Positions 9,301 through 17,530 are shown, counted from the stretch's first letter. The stretch is DNA of 64,000 bases from Mesorhizobium sp. M7A.F.Ca.US.006.01.1.1 (GCF_003997935.1 NZ_RZQL01000004.1:1-64000); one strand, 5' to 3'. The notes: generated by a model from the sequence alone, not told the origin. Numbers and translations are program-made.

Positions 9301-9931
9301 CCTTCTCGCCCGAGCCGAGCCCGACCTTGCCGAGCGGCACGGTGATCGAGCCGGCATTGTCGACGCTGCCGCCGATCAATGCGGCATAGCCGCCACGGCC
9401 GATGCTGATGGAACCCTGGTTGGAGACGGCGGCTGAAGCTCCCTCGCCCTCGAATTCCAGCTTTCCGGCCTCAAAATCCTCGTCGCTGATACCGAGCGAG
9501 GAGGCGACGAAGCCGGCGGCACTGACCTTGCCGGTCTTGGAGATGGCAATGCCGTTGGGGTTGACCAGGAACACCTGGCCATTGGCGTTGAGCTGGCCTG
9601 CAATGGTCGATTTGGTGCCGCCGGTGACGCGGTTCAGCATCGTTGCCGAGGATGATGGCTGGTCGATGTTGACTGTCGCGCCGGCACCGATGGAAAAACT
9701 CTGCCAGTTGACGATGGCTGAACTGGTCGACTGCCTGATGTTCAGTTGCGACGACGACGGATTGGCAATTGTGACGCCTCCCGACGCCACGCTGCCGCCG
9801 GTCGGCAGTTCCTGTGCCCGCGCGGAGGTGAAGCCGACAAGCGCCGTCGACGTCAAAAGCAGCGCCATCAACGGCGCGCCGGTGCGGTTGAGGTGCCGCT
9901 GTGAGAGGTGGGTTTTGCGCTGCATGGTCAT
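5270..9931 (-). CDS. Two-partner secretion exoprotein (TpsA), filamentous haemagglutinin-like adhesin, truncated by frameshift
   Basis: This 1,553-residue frame has an extended signal peptide ending near residue 40 (GFTSARAQ). The TPS secretion domain follows, carrying the typical FLVNPNGI motif at residues 121-128, then beta-helix repeats rich in G, S, T and N. GLUG-type motifs (GSFDGLGHTVDSLSV, VGLFGYIGAGG) lie near residues 620-740, and MBG-type repeats start near residue 1200. The frame stops inside a repeat (DANRR) where the equivalent repeats read DANPALTYQ. The TPS domain is recognised by the TpsB pore for secretion to the surface. Its start lies 4 bases after the tpsB stop, so they form one operon. 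A second ATG at 9925, with AGAGAG six bases before it, is an equally good start. Confidence 0.85.
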   Translation of the reverse strand: MTMQRKTHLSQRHLNRTGAPLMALLLTSTALVGFTSARAQELPTGGSVASGGVTIANPSSSQLNIRQSTSSAIVNWQSFSIGAGATVNIDQPSSSATMLNRVTGGTKSTIAGQLNANGQVFLVNPNGIAISKTGKVSAAGFVASSLGISDEDFEAGKLEFEGEGASAAVSNQGSISIGRGGYAALIGGSVDNAGSITVPLGKVGLGSGEKATLDLSGDGFLQVSLPTRADGSNALVSNSGRISADGGLVELKAAAVRDAARQAVNMSGVIEARTVSGQSGAIVLGGDEGSVEITGTLDASAQTGGKGGKVTVTGRKLKLRAAKVDASGKDGGGTVRIGGNKQGKGTLQTAATTDIDKDTTITADATGTGNGGSVVVWSDEQTKFAGKISARGGENGGNGGFTEVSGKQRLDFTGEVDLRARFGDTGDLLLDPYNVTISNAAGNTGGSMSANTNDSVINVTTLQNLLATANVTISTGSGGSQAGDITIAAPISWNTNTLTLNAYRSIVFNAGATIGGVGGLSLVTNNGGTGGTISYALGASATFTGTPGAQALSVNGHSYTLIYDVNGLQAINSGLTGSYALAKNIDASTTSSWNGGLGFISLGTDGNSNIQNGGNGFTGSFDGLGHTVDSLSVTQSAAQYVGLFGYIGAGGLVQNVGVTNVTVRGFRTLGGIAGFNAGTVAQSYSTGQLFTTQYGSTSGGLIGENDGALSDSFSTVVINARDTNAAGGAVGFNNFGTIGRVYAMGAVDIGSGGAAVGGLVGSNYGYSGVGEGGRITDSYSTGAVSGGWNVGAFIGNNLYDGVITGAYDTSTSGPYNTSSSAKPAIGGGTTGPNVNVVGLSTSSFQNGGASGLSAAYGGGTGGLYPYLKAFYPNGVQAISGIAYKDAGNTPLISGTGQPYYTKNPGLVSVVSGGVNLGTVSTGVNGYYYLALPTGAVSNSVLAYTVADADSGAMNSATFRTGLPGGNISNLNVYGDWRVDEADGSIASLSALNSAYASAIGSTSVGSLSFANRQIETAATTFALNQALSVGTGTLALSSNGTVTQGATGNAITAGSLWLGGTGSFALNGAGNQIDNVAGNAGSVDLSDGASLTIASASSARGVMATGVNTTGSVKLQTTGNLTIAAGATISGTDPVLSAAGQFINNRGSDAVTATSGRWLVYAASPTGNTFGNLDSGNTAIWNTAAGGAVSATGNRYAFAYQPTLTFTSNSAMKTYGDTALPALTYSVAGYQAGAVGAYLSDSATTTFNGSPALTSATLPANAPAGTGPYAITVSAGNLAALNGYAFAFDSAGLLTIGKRAVTVTVTPGQSKIYGDANPSSYAYTVSDLGTGAALVGTLSRATGNSAGTYVINQNSITNANNSNYNITYIGSNFTVAKRAITVTADAKSRIYGNGNPTLTYQLTSGSLVGGDNLSGSLTTSATTTSSIGSYGITQGNLVNSNYAISYVGANLSVTPRAITVTANAKNRAYGDANPALTYQLTSGNFVNGDSLSGALATTATTASSVGSYGITQGTLANGNYAISYVGANLSVAKRAITVTADAKSRIYGDANRR

Positions 9932-9935
9932 CTCT

Positions 9936-11726
9936 CTAGAACTGGACGGCGCCGCTGAGCGAAAAGCGATCGCTTGTCGGCAGATGATCGTCGCGATGCT
10001 GGCGGCCCCATTCCAGCGTCAGGCTGGCGTTGGTCGCGTCGCTCGCCAGCGCGGTGCCGACCTTCAGGCCAAGCCCGTATGACGCACCAATGATGTTGGC
10101 CGTCTCGAGCGCGGTCGGCATTTCGAGATGGACCTGGCCGACAGCGCCGAACACGTAGGGCGACAACGAAACGATGCCGCCGGTGAACGGCACGTACCAG
10201 GGTGAGGACAGCTCGCCGCGCAGCACATAGCCGGAATCGCCCTGCAGCGCGCCGGCGTCGAAGCTCGACAGACCGTTCGCGCCGACCAGCCCGATCTGTT
10301 CGGACTGCAGCAGCGGCTTGCCAAATGAGGTCTGCGCGCGGGCGTAGAGATCGAGGCCGAGATGGGTGGCCAGCGGCTGGCTGTAGCTGGCCGAGACCTC
10401 CAGTTTCTGGAACGCCGCGTCGGCACCCTGGCGCGACAGCGGCAGCAGCGGCGTCGCATCGGCGGCCGAGCGCGCGCCGAGCCCGTCAATGCCGAACGAG
10501 GCCACGACATTGCCGATGAAGACGCCGCCAAGCGGTGTGAACCAGGTGCCGTCGAGACCGAGTCGCGCAATGCGCAGCCGGTCCTCGGCGATCGGCAGCG
10601 AAATCGGCGTCACCGCGTCGAGCGTGTCGTTCTGCACGTCGAAGGACAGTTCGGTGCTGATGGTAAGCGCGCGGCTGCGGATCCAGGGATAGCGAAGCCG
10701 CGCCGAATAACGCTCGAAGGCGCTGCCGAAGCCGAGCGTGCCGGGCTCGGCTGTCGGATTGGCCCGCGTGCGGCTGGCTTCCAGATTGAGCGTCAGCCCA
10801 TCATAGCCGATCGGCACGACGATGCCGGCGGCATAGTTGCGATTGCGTGGGCCATCCGTGAACAGGCCACTCTCGCCGCCATCGGGGTAGCCGCCTGCCC
10901 TGACATAGACGAGTTCGCCGAGGCCAAGCAATGAGTTGAAATCGACGCCGATGCCCGTAGACCAGCGCTGCAACGACGGCGATAGCGAGTTGTCCACGGT
11001 CGCTTGGCCACCGATCGGGCGATATTTGCCGTCGATGACAAGCACACTGGCGCCTTTGGCTGTTCCGGCCTGCAAGGTTGAGCGCAGCCGGGCGCCGGGC
11101 GTATCGCCAGCCAGCAGCAGCTTGCGTTCGATCGCCGACAGCTTGATGCTCTTTTGTCCAACGAGCGGCGCCAGCGTTGCCTCGACCCGCCCGCGTATGC
11201 GCTCGGGCAGATTGCTGGTGTCGATCCGTTGGAGAAAGCCGTCGACGACGACCAGCCGGAGCCCTGCGCCGTCGTTGAGCTTCTGCGCCGGCAGCACCAC
11301 CCGCACCAGCGCATAGCCGGCCCGTCCATATTCGGTTTCGAGTTTTCGCGCCGCGGCAAAGATTTCCGCCGCCGTGACCGTGCGGTGCGCAAGCCCGGCA
11401 ACGATCTTGCGTGTTGCGTCAGCCATGTCGGGCAAGCCGCCTTCGACGCTGACATCCGTGAGCTTGACCTTGAGCTTCTCGGCACCCGCCGGCGCCTCGA
11501 GGCCCACACCTTCGGGAATGGAAACGCCTGCCGTGTTGGCCGCCGGCGGCGGCCGAAAGCTGGGCGGCGTGATCTGGCTGGCTGTCTGCGCAAACGCGCC
11601 GGCTTGAAGCCAGAGGCACGCCGAGACGGCAAACAGGATCAACCATCCCTCACGGACTGCCAGCCCACCGAAAACTGGGTGAAAGTCCTTATCCCTGCCA
11701 ACCGCGATCTTGCTTGTATACTTCAC
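9936..11726 (-). CDS. TpsB outer-membrane transporter (ShlB/FhaC/HecB family)
   Basis: This 596-residue Omp85-superfamily protein exports the TpsA adhesin encoded next to it. It has a long N-terminal region with a hydrophobic signal segment (LILFAVSACLWLQAGAFA, about residues 29-46), then a proline-rich linker. A POTRA region covers about residues 84-240 (the stretch with AGYALVRVVLPAQKLNDG is typical). A 16-strand barrel domain makes up the rest and ends in the aromatic residue F, as outer-membrane proteins do. The length matches the family (550-600). It is the first gene of the tpsB-tpsA operon. It is intact, so a full secretion channel is available even though the adhesin reading frame is split. 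Confidence 0.88.
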   Translation of the reverse strand: MKYTSKIAVGRDKDFHPVFGGLAVREGWLILFAVSACLWLQAGAFAQTASQITPPSFRPPPAANTAGVSIPEGVGLEAPAGAEKLKVKLTDVSVEGGLPDMADATRKIVAGLAHRTVTAAEIFAAARKLETEYGRAGYALVRVVLPAQKLNDGAGLRLVVVDGFLQRIDTSNLPERIRGRVEATLAPLVGQKSIKLSAIERKLLLAGDTPGARLRSTLQAGTAKGASVLVIDGKYRPIGGQATVDNSLSPSLQRWSTGIGVDFNSLLGLGELVYVRAGGYPDGGESGLFTDGPRNRNYAAGIVVPIGYDGLTLNLEASRTRANPTAEPGTLGFGSAFERYSARLRYPWIRSRALTISTELSFDVQNDTLDAVTPISLPIAEDRLRIARLGLDGTWFTPLGGVFIGNVVASFGIDGLGARSAADATPLLPLSRQGADAAFQKLEVSASYSQPLATHLGLDLYARAQTSFGKPLLQSEQIGLVGANGLSSFDAGALQGDSGYVLRGELSSPWYVPFTGGIVSLSPYVFGAVGQVHLEMPTALETANIIGASYGLGLKVGTALASDATNASLTLEWGRQHRDDHLPTSDRFSLSGAVQF

Positions 11727-12085
11727 TCAATCACTCGCCCTTCGAGGTAGAACTCGGAAAAGCTTCGCCACCGCGCGAGATTTCATCGCTCGTTAATTAG
11801 CTTCTGCTTTCGAATCACTTCCGGGAAGGCGTGCCCCCGCCGCTCGGATGTCGCGGAAACTATGCCGGGCTCTGGTGAACGTCAATTCAACGGGCGGCCC
11901 TCCGACTGACTATTATTGGGAGGGGTTTTCCAAGCCATAGCAATCGGTTAGCGGATCCCATGAACCGGTCGTGGCCGGCCCCATGTTCTGGGTTGGGCTT
12001 GCTCTTCGCACTTGGTGCCTCTGGACACAGCTATCGAAGGCTGGAAAATGTGGACGCGACTCCGCTGTTGGAGTTAACTCGGAAC
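11727..12085. other. Intergenic region between the TPS operon and the first HTH-like gene
   Basis: This gap separates divergent genes. The part next to the TPS operon (about 11727-11820) is AT-richer than its surroundings and should hold the tpsB promoter. From about 12045 on, the sequence aligns without gaps to the region upstream of the second paralog (from about 13060), so the duplication included upstream DNA. I see no gene, terminator or clear operator here. Confidence 0.4.
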
Positions 12086-12958
12086 ATGAGGAGGACGGCG
12101 CTGAATCTGGAAGACATTGCCGGCCATCCGGCCCTGCATCGCTGTGTTCAGGCACAGTCGTTGGCGCTGATCAACATCTATGAAACGAGCCCGCGACTGG
12201 CTTCCATTTTCGCCACGCAGCAGCGTTGGCTGATGGGTCATGTCGGCCTTGCCATGCATTTCAGGCGCGATCCGCACGACCGCCGCAAGGAGCTGACGGT
12301 GTCGCGTTTCATCGAGTTCGTACACCAGCACGCGGTAGCCAGCCGCAACACGGCGGACGCTTTCATCAAGGAGATGCTGCACTATCATGTCGCCGAGTAC
12401 GTTTCGGGTGGCGACGGGCGCACGCACCCCTTGCAGCCAACGGCGGCAACCGTGCAGACTTTCACCGGCTGGGTCCTTGCCCATCTGCAGACGCTGGATC
12501 ATCTCGACGATGGCAACCGGCTGGCCAGGTTCCTGGAGAGGCCCGACATGGTTGCCGGGCTGCAGCCTCTGGTGGCGGACGGCCTGCTTGCCTCCAAGCC
12601 GGTGCGCGAGCCCAACCAGACCTTTTCCCTGTTCATCTGGCTCAACAATGGCGGCATCGTCATGGACTGGCTGATGTCGGGCATCGATCCCGATCATGCC
12701 GGCCTGGACCGGATTCCGACCAGCGTGGTGTCGATCGGAGATTTCGCCAAGTGGCTCAAGCTCTCGCGGACCCACCTTGCCCGCAAGCTGCGCGCTGCCG
12801 AGAATCTCGGCAGCATCGGCTGGCTCGGCCAGCGCGGCCATTCGGTGATGTGGGTATCGAACACCTTCTACCAGGAGTACATGACCGTCCAGGCCGCCAA
12901 ACTGGCCATTGTCGATGCGGCCTTCGACGCCTGTTTTCCAGCCCCGGAAGACCGCTGA
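12086..12958 (+). CDS. Putative HTH-type regulator, first of two tandem paralogs
   Basis: The predicted protein of about 290 residues aligns along its length with the protein encoded at 13111-13977, including long identical runs (RNTADAF, WLNNGG, GDFAKWLKLSRTHLARKLR). The segment SIGDFAKWLKLSRTHLARKLRAAENLGSIGW reads as a helix-turn-helix with a following wing, so DNA binding is likely. The first two thirds are helical and could be a ligand domain. I do not recognise the family. The start is uncertain. ATG at 12086 is used here, but the position matching the ATG of the paralog is ACG (12095), with AGGAGG directly before it; GTG at 12050 and CTG at 12101 are other options. It is divergent from the TPS operon, which it might control. 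Confidence 0.65.
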   Translation: MRRTALNLEDIAGHPALHRCVQAQSLALINIYETSPRLASIFATQQRWLMGHVGLAMHFRRDPHDRRKELTVSRFIEFVHQHAVASRNTADAFIKEMLHYHVAEYVSGGDGRTHPLQPTAATVQTFTGWVLAHLQTLDHLDDGNRLARFLERPDMVAGLQPLVADGLLASKPVREPNQTFSLFIWLNNGGIVMDWLMSGIDPDHAGLDRIPTSVVSIGDFAKWLKLSRTHLARKLRAAENLGSIGWLGQRGHSVMWVSNTFYQEYMTVQAAKLAIVDAAFDACFPAPEDR

Positions 12959-13110
12959 AGGATCGGCGCGATCGATATCTGCCCGGGCCGTGAAGATTGT
13001 CTACTGGCGATCATAACCTGTTATAGACGGGGCGCGTCTGGACACGGGCCGTGAAGGCTGAAAATGTGATCTGCGTCTTCGCGTTGGGGGGCTTGACGCA
13101 CGGGGGGAGA

Positions 13111-13977
13111 ATGGCGCTGACCTTGGACCATATTGCCGGTCACCCGGCATTGCATCGCTGTGTCCGTGCCCAGGCGCAGGCGCTTATCCAGACCTACGAG
13201 ACGAACCCGAGGCTTGCCTCGATATTTGCCACCCAGCAGCGTTGGCTGATGGCGCATATCGGCCTTGCCCTGCATTTCAGACGGGAGCCCGATGACTACC
13301 GCAAGCAGTTGACGGCGGCGCGTTTCATCGACGTCATCCGGGAGAATTCCGTCGCCAGCCGCAACACCGCCGACGCCTTCCTCAAGGAGATGCTGCACTA
13401 CAATTTCATCGAGCATCTCTCGGCAGCTCAGGATGGCCGCATCCGCCCTATACAGCCCACAGTGAACACGCTGGACACGCTCGCCGGCTGGATGATGGCT
13501 CATCTGCACACACTGGACAGTCTCGACGGCGCGAACCGTCTGGCGACGTTTCTGGAGCAGCCTGATGCGCTCGCCAGGATGCAACCGCTGGTGGCTGACG
13601 GCCTGATCTCCTCCAGTCCCGTGCGCGAGCCCAAGCAGACCTTTTCGCTGTTCACCTGGCTCAACAATGGCGGCGTCGTCATGGACTGGCTGATATCGGG
13701 CGTCGATCCCGACCATGCCGGCCTCGCTGCAATACCGACCGGCGTCGTCTCGATCGGCGATTTCGCCAAATGGCTCAAGCTGTCGCGAACCCACCTGGCA
13801 CGCAAACTGCGGGATGCAGAAGACCTCGGCAGCGTTGGCTGGCTTGGCCAGCGCGGCAATTCGGTGATGTGGGTGTCGGGTGATTTCTACCGGGAGTACA
13901 TGACCGCCCAGGCCGTCAAGCTGGCTATCATCGATGCAGCCTTCGTCGAGGCCTTTGACTCGCCAGCAGGCAGCTGA
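13111..13977 (+). CDS. Putative HTH-type regulator, second of two tandem paralogs
   Basis: This 288-residue protein is a close paralog of the one just upstream, with conservation highest in the C-terminal third (FAKWLKLSRTHLARKLRDAEDLGSVGWLGQRG), a probable winged helix-turn-helix. The N-terminal two thirds start with HPALHRCVRAQAQALIQTYE and are helical. No signal peptide or membrane segment is seen. ATG at 13111 has GGGGGGAG only one base away, closer than usual, so a CTG at 13117 or an upstream GTG at 13066 cannot be excluded. The 150 bases between the two genes contain no clear terminator, so they may be co-transcribed. Function unknown; regulator is an inference from the helix-turn-helix. 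Confidence 0.68.
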   Translation: MALTLDHIAGHPALHRCVRAQAQALIQTYETNPRLASIFATQQRWLMAHIGLALHFRREPDDYRKQLTAARFIDVIRENSVASRNTADAFLKEMLHYNFIEHLSAAQDGRIRPIQPTVNTLDTLAGWMMAHLHTLDSLDGANRLATFLEQPDALARMQPLVADGLISSSPVREPKQTFSLFTWLNNGGVVMDWLISGVDPDHAGLAAIPTGVVSIGDFAKWLKLSRTHLARKLRDAEDLGSVGWLGQRGNSVMWVSGDFYREYMTAQAVKLAIIDAAFVEAFDSPAGS

Positions 13978-14021
13978 CCGGTGGGCATCCCACTGCGGGG
14001 ACGCCCAAGCCGGCGAGCCCT

Positions 14022-15536
14022 TCAGTCGATGTCGAACGACACGCCCTGGGCGAGCGGCAGCGCCTTGGAATAGTTCACCGTGTTGGTGGCGCGCCGCATA
14101 TAGGCCTTCCATGCGTCGGAGCCGCTCTCGCGGCCGCCGCCGGTTTCCTTTTCGCCGCCAAAGGCACCGCCGATCTCGGCGCCCGAGGTTCCGATGTTGA
14201 CATTGGCAATGCCGCAATCCGATCCGTCGACACCCAGGAAACGCTCGGATTCCTGCAGGTCTCGGGTGAAGATGGACGACGACAGGCCCGCGCCCACGGC
14301 ATTGTGCTCGTCGAGCACGGCGTCGAAATCCGAATATTTCATCACATAGAGGATCGGTGCGAAGGTCTCTTCCGTCACCGGGGAAACCTGGCTTGGCATT
14401 TCGACCAGCGCCGGGTGCACGTAGTACGCATCCGGATGGCCGTTCTCGACCCGCGTGCCGCCGGTCACCTTGCCGCCATGGGCGGCGGCTTCTTTCAGCG
14501 CCTTTTGCATGGCGTCGAAGGCCGCCTTGTCGATCAGTGGCCCGACCAGCGAGGAGGTCTCCAGCGGATTGCCGACAGACACACTCTCGTAGGCCTTCTT
14601 GAGGCGTGGAACCAAGGCGTCGTAGACGCTGTCATGCACGAACAGGCGCCGCAGCGTCGTGCAGCGCTGGCCGGCCGTGCCCATCGCTCCAAAGGCAATC
14701 GCGCGCAGCGCCATGTCAAGATCGGCGCTCGGGCAGACGATGCCGGCATTGTTGCCGCCGAGCTCCAGCACCGCGCGTGCAAAGCGCTTGGCCAGCCGCG
14801 GGCCGACGTCGCGGCCCATGCGGGTCGAGCCCGTCGCCGAAACCAGCGGCACTTTGGGATGATCGACCAGGATCTCGCCGACGGCGCGGTCGCCGATCAG
14901 CACCGGCGCCAGGCCATCAGGTGCGTCCGCGCCGAAGCGCTTGACCGCACGCTTGAAGATGGCCTCGCAGGCAAGTGCGGTCAGCGGCGTCTTTTCCGAC
15001 GGCTTCCACACCACCGCGTCGCCGCAGACCAGCGCCAGGGCGGCATTCCACGACCACACAGCCACCGGGAAATTGAAGGCGGAAATGACGCCGACGACGC
15101 CGAGCGGATGCCAGGTTTCCATCATCCGATGGCCCGGGCGCTCGGTGGCGATGGTCAGGCCGTACAATTGCCGGGAGAGGCCTACGGCGAAATCGCAGAT
15201 GTCGATCATCTCCTGCACTTCGCCGAGCCCCTCGGACGGGATCTTGCCGACCTCGATCGAAACCAGCCGGCCAAGCTCGGCCTTGTGCGCGCGCAGCTCC
15301 TCGCCGAGCAGCCGCACCAGTTCGCCACGCCGCGGGCCCGGCACCATGCGCCAGGCCTGGAAGGCCTTGTGCGCGGCATCGATCACCTTGACCGCGTCAG
15401 CCGGTGAGATCGTCTTCAGCGCCGCGATCTGCTCGCCCGTCACCGGGCTGCGCACGATCAGGTCGCCGCCGACGAGCGCCTCCTTGGCCACACCCAGTTT
15501 CGCCAGCAGTTCGGTCGTTTCCTTGCCTATCGTCAT
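14022..15536 (-). CDS. ALDH7-family aldehyde dehydrogenase (probable piperideine-6-carboxylate / aminoadipate semialdehyde dehydrogenase)
   Basis: This is a complete 504-residue aldehyde dehydrogenase. The catalytic residues are E259 in LELGGNN and C292 in GQRCTT. NAD-binding elements are SAFNFPVAVWSWN (152-164), WKPSEKTPL (177-185) and GSTRMGRDVG (236-245). The LELGGNNA and NIGTSGAEIGGAFGGEKETGGGRESGSDAWK blocks are typical of the ALDH7 (antiquitin) subfamily, which oxidises the semialdehyde of alpha-aminoadipate in lysine breakdown. It is transcribed alone and converges with the upstream HTH-like gene. Its upstream region carries a palindromic repeat. Glutaryl-CoA dehydrogenase, a later enzyme in lysine degradation, lies 11 kb away. 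Confidence 0.82.
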   Translation of the reverse strand: MTIGKETTELLAKLGVAKEALVGGDLIVRSPVTGEQIAALKTISPADAVKVIDAAHKAFQAWRMVPGPRRGELVRLLGEELRAHKAELGRLVSIEVGKIPSEGLGEVQEMIDICDFAVGLSRQLYGLTIATERPGHRMMETWHPLGVVGVISAFNFPVAVWSWNAALALVCGDAVVWKPSEKTPLTALACEAIFKRAVKRFGADAPDGLAPVLIGDRAVGEILVDHPKVPLVSATGSTRMGRDVGPRLAKRFARAVLELGGNNAGIVCPSADLDMALRAIAFGAMGTAGQRCTTLRRLFVHDSVYDALVPRLKKAYESVSVGNPLETSSLVGPLIDKAAFDAMQKALKEAAAHGGKVTGGTRVENGHPDAYYVHPALVEMPSQVSPVTEETFAPILYVMKYSDFDAVLDEHNAVGAGLSSSIFTRDLQESERFLGVDGSDCGIANVNIGTSGAEIGGAFGGEKETGGGRESGSDAWKAYMRRATNTVNYSKALPLAQGVSFDID

Positions 15537-15565
15537 TCTTGTCCCTTTCAGATCCGTCGCTCATA

Positions 15566-15615
15566 ATGCATGTCGCCCAAAAGTGCCCAGCGGTTTTTGG
15601 GACAACGACATGCAC
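15566..15615. repeat. Palindromic intergenic repeat, copy 1
   Basis: The outer arms TGCATGTCG (15567-15575) and CGACATGCA (15606-15614) are perfect complements. Inner arms CCCAAAA and TTTTTGGG also pair, giving a stem with an internal loop. A closely similar unit is at 41776-41824 and a shorter one at 27875-27904. It lies just upstream of the ALDH7 gene. I associate this repeat with Mesorhizobium intergenic regions; only the copies here can be seen directly. Confidence 0.65.
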
Positions 15616-15777
15616 AAAAAGGCAACGCCGGTCAAAGCCTGGCGCCATGCTGCCCGCGTGCACAAAGGCACCTCAGGCACGATCATCGCGTGGCATTACT
15701 CGTTTCAAGGGAAAATCACCACCCCGGCATGGTCTAAGCCCAAACTGCACGATTGAGCCAGATCGGGCAGATGGTGC

Positions 15778-17052
15778 TCAGTTTGCCTTCTTGGCCGGTG
15801 GGCGCACCGCACCGTCCTTGATCAGCCGGTCGATATGCATGCGGATATGGGCAGCTTCCGCCGCCGTGTTCGCAAGCGCTATGGCGCGGTCGAACGCGAC
15901 ACGCGCATCGTCGCCCCGGTCGAGCTGCATCAAGAGGCCGCCCTTGAGGCCGAAAAAATGGAAATAGCCGGAAAGCCGTTCTTCCAGCGGCTCGATCATG
16001 GCCAGCGCCTCTGCCGGTCCACGCACCTTCGAGACCGCGACGGCCCGGTTGAGCGTGACCACCGGCGACGGCTGCATCTGCTCCAGCAAGCGATAGAGCA
16101 GGTCGATCTCGTTCCAGTCGGTATCCTCGGCCTTTTCGGCCCGCGCATGCAGCGCGGCAATCGCCGCTTGCACCTGGTAAGGGCCGGGCTTGCGATGGCG
16201 CAGCGCCTTGTCGACCAGTGCCAGCCCCTCATCGATCATCTTGCGGCTCCACAGGCTGCGATCCTGGTCTTCGAGCAGCACGATCTCGCCGTCTTCGTCG
16301 AAACGAGCCGGTGCGCGCGCATGCTGCAGAAGCAGCAGCGCCGTCAGCCCCATGATCTCCGGCTCGGTCTGGAACAGCCGCAGCAACAGCCGTGCCAGCC
16401 GGATCGCCTCCTCGCACAGCGGCGCGCGGGCCGGCGCCTCGCCGCTGTTGGTCGAATAGCCCTCGTTGAAGACCAGGTAGACCATGGCGGCGACGGCGGC
16501 GAGCCGTTCCGACCGCTCGACCGCGCCCGGCGTCTCGAACGGCACCCCGGCGTCCGCAATGCGCGCCTTGGCACGAGTAATGCGCTGCTCCATGGCGCTT
16601 TCGCCAACCAGGAAGGCGCGCGCGATCTGCTTCACCGTGAGACCGGAGACGATGCGCAGCGCCACCGCGATCTGCTGTGTTGCCGGCAGGTCGGGATGGC
16701 AGCAGATGAACAGCAGCCGCAATATGTCGTCGCGGTAGTGCGCCCCGTCCAGCCGCTCGGCGATATCGCTCTCGGCGTCCTCCAGATCGGAAACCTGGTC
16801 TTCCTCCGGCATCGGCGCCTGCTTGGCGCGCTTGCGCACCGCATCGATGCCGCTGTTGCGGCCGACGAAGATCAGCCAGGCCGCCGGGTCGCGCGGCGGC
16901 CCGTTCTGCGGCCAGTTCTTGATGGCCCTGAGGCACGCATCCTGGAAAGCTTCCTCCGCCGTATCGAGATCGCGGAAATAACGCAGCAGGGCACCCATCG
17001 CCTGCGGGCGGGCGGCGCTGATCGCCGAGCTGATCCAGGCCATTTCGGTCAT
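15778..17052 (-). CDS. RNA polymerase ECF sigma factor with C-terminal TPR-like extension (ECF42 type)
   Basis: At 424 residues this is over twice the length of a usual ECF sigma factor. Region 2 lies at about residues 12-80 (RYFRDLDTAEEAFQDACLRAI), region 4 at about 110-170 (ATQQIAVALRIVSGLTVKQIARAFLVGESAMEQRITRAKARI). A long helical extension (YLVFNEGYSTNSGE, then TPR-like repeats such as LNRAVAVSKVRGPAEAL) follows. This layout is the ECF42 group, which is normally encoded with a DGPF/YciI-like protein. Here that partner overlaps it by four bases just upstream. No anti-sigma factor is present, as is usual for the group, in which the extension is thought to control activity. Regulated genes unknown. 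Confidence 0.88.
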   Translation of the reverse strand: MTEMAWISSAISAARPQAMGALLRYFRDLDTAEEAFQDACLRAIKNWPQNGPPRDPAAWLIFVGRNSGIDAVRKRAKQAPMPEEDQVSDLEDAESDIAERLDGAHYRDDILRLLFICCHPDLPATQQIAVALRIVSGLTVKQIARAFLVGESAMEQRITRAKARIADAGVPFETPGAVERSERLAAVAAMVYLVFNEGYSTNSGEAPARAPLCEEAIRLARLLLRLFQTEPEIMGLTALLLLQHARAPARFDEDGEIVLLEDQDRSLWSRKMIDEGLALVDKALRHRKPGPYQVQAAIAALHARAEKAEDTDWNEIDLLYRLLEQMQPSPVVTLNRAVAVSKVRGPAEALAMIEPLEERLSGYFHFFGLKGGLLMQLDRGDDARVAFDRAIALANTAAEAAHIRMHIDRLIKDGAVRPPAKKAN

Positions 17053-17423
17053 GCGGAAACCTTGGCGGGATTGAAGATCGAGACCGGCCGGATCTCATAG
17101 GAGCCGCCGCTCGGGTTGACTTCGGAAAGCTCGCGAGCGAACTCCACGGCCTCGTCGAGATCGGCGCATTCGAGCGTGTAGAAGCCGAGAAACTGTTCCT
17201 TGGTCTCGGCGAACGGCCCGTCGATGACGACCGATTCGCCCTTGACCTTTCTCAGGGTCGTCGCGGCGGTCGTCGGCAGAAGCCGTGCCACCGGGCCGAG
17301 CCGACCAGCCTTGGCGTACTTGTCTTGAACGTCGAGGAGATTGGCCATGACCTCGTCGTCCTGTGCCTTGCTCCAGGAGCAGACGACATCTTCGGAGGCA
17401 TAGCAGAGGATTGCGTAGAGCAT
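17049..17423 (-). CDS. YciI-related DGPF-domain protein, partner of the ECF sigma factor
   Basis: This 124-residue protein has the diagnostic DGPF motif at residues 68-71 (VIDGPFAETKEQ) in a ferredoxin-like YCII fold. It carries the C-terminal block SGGSYEIRPV usual for the family. The last four bases overlap the start of the ECF42 sigma factor (ATGA), so they are translationally coupled and transcribed together. In ECF42 systems these proteins are always neighbours, but their biochemical role has not been settled. No signal peptide or membrane segment is seen, so it is cytoplasmic. Confidence 0.88.
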   Translation of the reverse strand: MLYAILCYASEDVVCSWSKAQDDEVMANLLDVQDKYAKAGRLGPVARLLPTTAATTLRKVKGESVVIDGPFAETKEQFLGFYTLECADLDEAVEFARELSEVNPSGGSYEIRPVSIFNPAKVSA

Positions 17424-17530
17424 GGCTGGTCCTTTTCTCTGTCAAAGGACGAAACAGTAAGACCGATCCCGACATGACGTCGATAAAAAAATCCAGATGT
17501 CACGGATTTGGGCACGGCCGGCCGCGCCGG

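Noticed and set aside
8261-10082. Several plus-strand frames opposite the adhesin N-terminus and the TpsB C-terminus
   Set aside because: They are antisense to a well supported secretion operon and have composition typical of shadow frames.
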